Of a stretch of DNA of 6,128 nucleotides, positions 4,763-6,128 are shown in pieces. A model generated the notes under the pieces. That model saw only the letters and a list, made by a program, of their open reading frames with translations. It had not been told where the DNA came from and made no database searches. A program made the position numbers and the translations under genes. This DNA comes from Bacillota bacterium. Lineage in GTDB: Bacteria > Bacillota_A > Clostridia > Peptostreptococcales > Anaerovoracaceae. The stretch lies in NCBI GenBank assembly GCA_017438085.1, contig JAFRWH010000130.1, forward strand, positions 1 to 6,128, read 5' to 3'. Position 1 is the stretch's first letter; each line of letters begins with the position of its first letter.

Positions 4763-6128
4763 ATGGAAAATAAGACTGTATTCTGGAAGGGCGAAGATGG
4801 TCTCAGCTGGCAGGCGGAGCTCGGCATTAAGGACGCTAAGCCCTGCATCTTCAGCCTAAGCTATGAAAGCAACGGAAAATGGGTGGAGCTTGGATCCGGA
4901 CTGACTCCCCAGTTCAAGGTCATCACCGGTAAGCGCACCAAGATAAATCCTCAGAGGGAAAAGCTGCTCGCTCCCGGAGAGGTGCCGGGCTACCAGTGGG
5001 ATACCTATTCCGACGATCCCATGAGCCGCACTTCCGAAGTGAAGGAAGCAAAGGATAAGTGGAACACCACCGAAATGAACTATTCCGAGAATGGAAATAT
5101 AAAGACCGTCACCTTCAACGGACTTACCCTCGGCCAGTTCTCAGGCGGCCTTGCCGTGAACTTCTTTGAAGGATCCAACCTCATAAGGATAGAAGCTGTG
5201 GCATCCACCGAAGAGGATGGCGTAGCTTATCTCTATCATGCAGGTCTTGGCGGCTTCAAGCAGGATAAGCTCTACTATGTAAGCCCCAGAAGGCGCGAGA
5301 TCGTCGAAAACCCGGGCTATCACACCAACAGCGGTCCTGACAGAGACCGTCAGAGGGTCGACGCCAGAGGCAGAGTCCTGACTCTTCAGGCTGCTCACGG
5401 CGCATTCTGCGTGATGCCTTCTCCCCACCGCTTCTTCTGGCCCTGCCAGACAGAAAACATCGTGGGCTATAACTACTACAATATAGAAAAGGACGGAAGT
5501 CTTTCCATAGGCGTGCGCCACAACAAGCAGCAGGAGCACTTCAATGTCCGCTGGCCGCTTTACAATGCTCAGCCCGGAACGGTTCAGAAGATGAGCTTCT
5601 TCTTCCTCGTCAACAGTGAGACCATCTATTCCGCCCGCAGCATGGCCATGCGCTACACCAATTTCGATCATCTGCGTCCCCTTGAAGGCTACAAGCGCCT
5701 GGGCTCCCATATGCACATCGCAAGCCAGGCTGCCTTCCCCAGAGACTACCGCAAGCAGCGCCCCTGGGAGCTGCTCTTCAAGGAGCTGGGCTACGATATC
5801 TTCGCTCCCTGCGATTTCTGGGCGGAAGGCCGCAATGACGACAACAAGGAAGGCCGCAAAGCGGACATGGAACGCTACGCTCTTGAATCCCGCTATGTGA
5901 GCACTCCGGATTTCCTGCTGGTCACAGGTGAGGAGCTGGCAGTAATGGGGCCGGAAGGACAGGCAAGAGAGAAGATGCTGATACCTTATCACTTCATGAT
6001 CTGGCCCTCAAAGCCCATGCTCTACTCCCGCTGGAGGGACGACGATCAGGAATTCGCCGAGAAGCTACCCGACGGCAGGACATATTATCACCTGAAGTCC
6101 GCCATGGACGTGATCGAGATGTGCAGAA
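4763..6128 (+). CDS. Uncharacterised protein with PHP-like metallohydrolase domain (3' end outside window)
   Basis: An uninterrupted frame of 455 codons runs from the ATG at 4763 to the window edge. There is no signal peptide (MENKTVFWKGEDG), so it is probably cytosolic. Residues about 1-300 are rich in aromatic beta-strand patterns and not a fold I can name. From about 312 the spacing recalls a PHP (polymerase/histidinol phosphatase) metal-dependent hydrolase: GSHMHIAS (His316, His318) as the first HxH motif, ELGYDIFAPCDF (341-352) in place of the usual GxDxxAxTDH, LLVTGEEL (385-392) matching the conserved Glu after strand three, and a later His410. In the second motif the His after Asp351 is Phe, followed by Trp353. 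From memory, it resembles large uncharacterised proteins of environmental bacteria with SHYHM-like and DFH-like motifs; I could not verify this. High-usage codons (CTC, ACC, AAG, CGC) and the perfect GGAGG suggest strong expression. It is divergent from, and probably controlled by, the LysR regulator. The substrate is unknown. Confidence 0.7.
   Translation, partial: MENKTVFWKGEDGLSWQAELGIKDAKPCIFSLSYESNGKWVELGSGLTPQFKVITGKRTKINPQREKLLAPGEVPGYQWDTYSDDPMSRTSEVKEAKDKWNTTEMNYSENGNIKTVTFNGLTLGQFSGGLAVNFFEGSNLIRIEAVASTEEDGVAYLYHAGLGGFKQDKLYYVSPRRREIVENPGYHTNSGPDRDRQRVDARGRVLTLQAAHGAFCVMPSPHRFFWPCQTENIVGYNYYNIEKDGSLSIGVRHNKQQEHFNVRWPLYNAQPGTVQKMSFFFLVNSETIYSARSMAMRYTNFDHLRPLEGYKRLGSHMHIASQAAFPRDYRKQRPWELLFKELGYDIFAPCDFWAEGRNDDNKEGRKADMERYALESRYVSTPDFLLVTGEELAVMGPEGQAREKMLIPYHFMIWPSKPMLYSRWRDDDQEFAEKLPDGRTYYHLKSAMDVIEMCR

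Noticed and set aside
5141..5992. A 283-codon open frame on the minus strand, opposite the PHP-like gene
   Set aside because: It begins with GTG without a convincing ribosome site and its product is compositionally odd with no recognisable domain. It lies wholly antisense to a frame with a strong ribosome site and coherent motifs, so it is an antisense shadow in codon-biased DNA.

Overview
The window reads as a chromosomal segment of a low-to-mid GC Bacillota bacterium, probably an anaerobic Clostridia-type organism. The basis is AGGAG/GGAGG ribosome binding sites, compact A/T-rich intergenic regions with sigma-A-like promoters, a YitT-family membrane protein, a polar amino-acid ABC transporter and a PlsC-type acyltransferase carrying a zinc ribbon. 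This is an inference from gene content and style. No rRNA, tRNA, CRISPR array, insertion sequence or phage gene is visible.

Layout. (1) Bases 2-1442, plus strand: the 3' part of an amino-acid ABC transporter substrate-binding protein, then its ATPase, closed by a strong intrinsic terminator. The permease is not in the window and must lie upstream if it belongs to this operon. (2) Bases 1441-2771, plus strand: a monocistronic acyltransferase with its own promoter, which begins in the T-tract of the preceding terminator. Its architecture is PlsC-like domain, four-cysteine zinc ribbon, then a beta-rich C-terminal region. (3) Bases 2780-2810: a bidirectional terminator between convergent genes. 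(4) Bases 2824-4626, minus strand: a LysR-family regulator followed, 48 bp after its stop, by a YitT/DUF161-DUF2179 membrane protein. The latter has a good promoter overlapping the end of the regulator gene and probably starts seven codons downstream of the longest reading frame. (5) Bases 4627-4762: a divergent control region with a LysR-type box (ATAG-N7-CTAT, T-N11-A) centred about 63 bp upstream of the predicted start of rightward transcription. (6) Bases 4763-6128, plus strand: the first 455 codons of a large cytosolic protein with a beta-rich N-terminal part and a PHP-like metallohydrolase C-terminal part, running off the window.

How they fit together. The transporter pair and the acyltransferase look like independent, ordinary housekeeping or uptake units. 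The most coherent regulatory unit is the LysR regulator with the divergent PHP-like gene: box position, promoter spacing and divergent orientation all match the classical arrangement in which a LysR protein activates its neighbour in response to a small ligand. The ligand and the enzyme's substrate cannot be read from the sequence. I see no clearly new defence, mobile or RNA system. The PHP-like gene and its control region are the best candidates for something not yet described.
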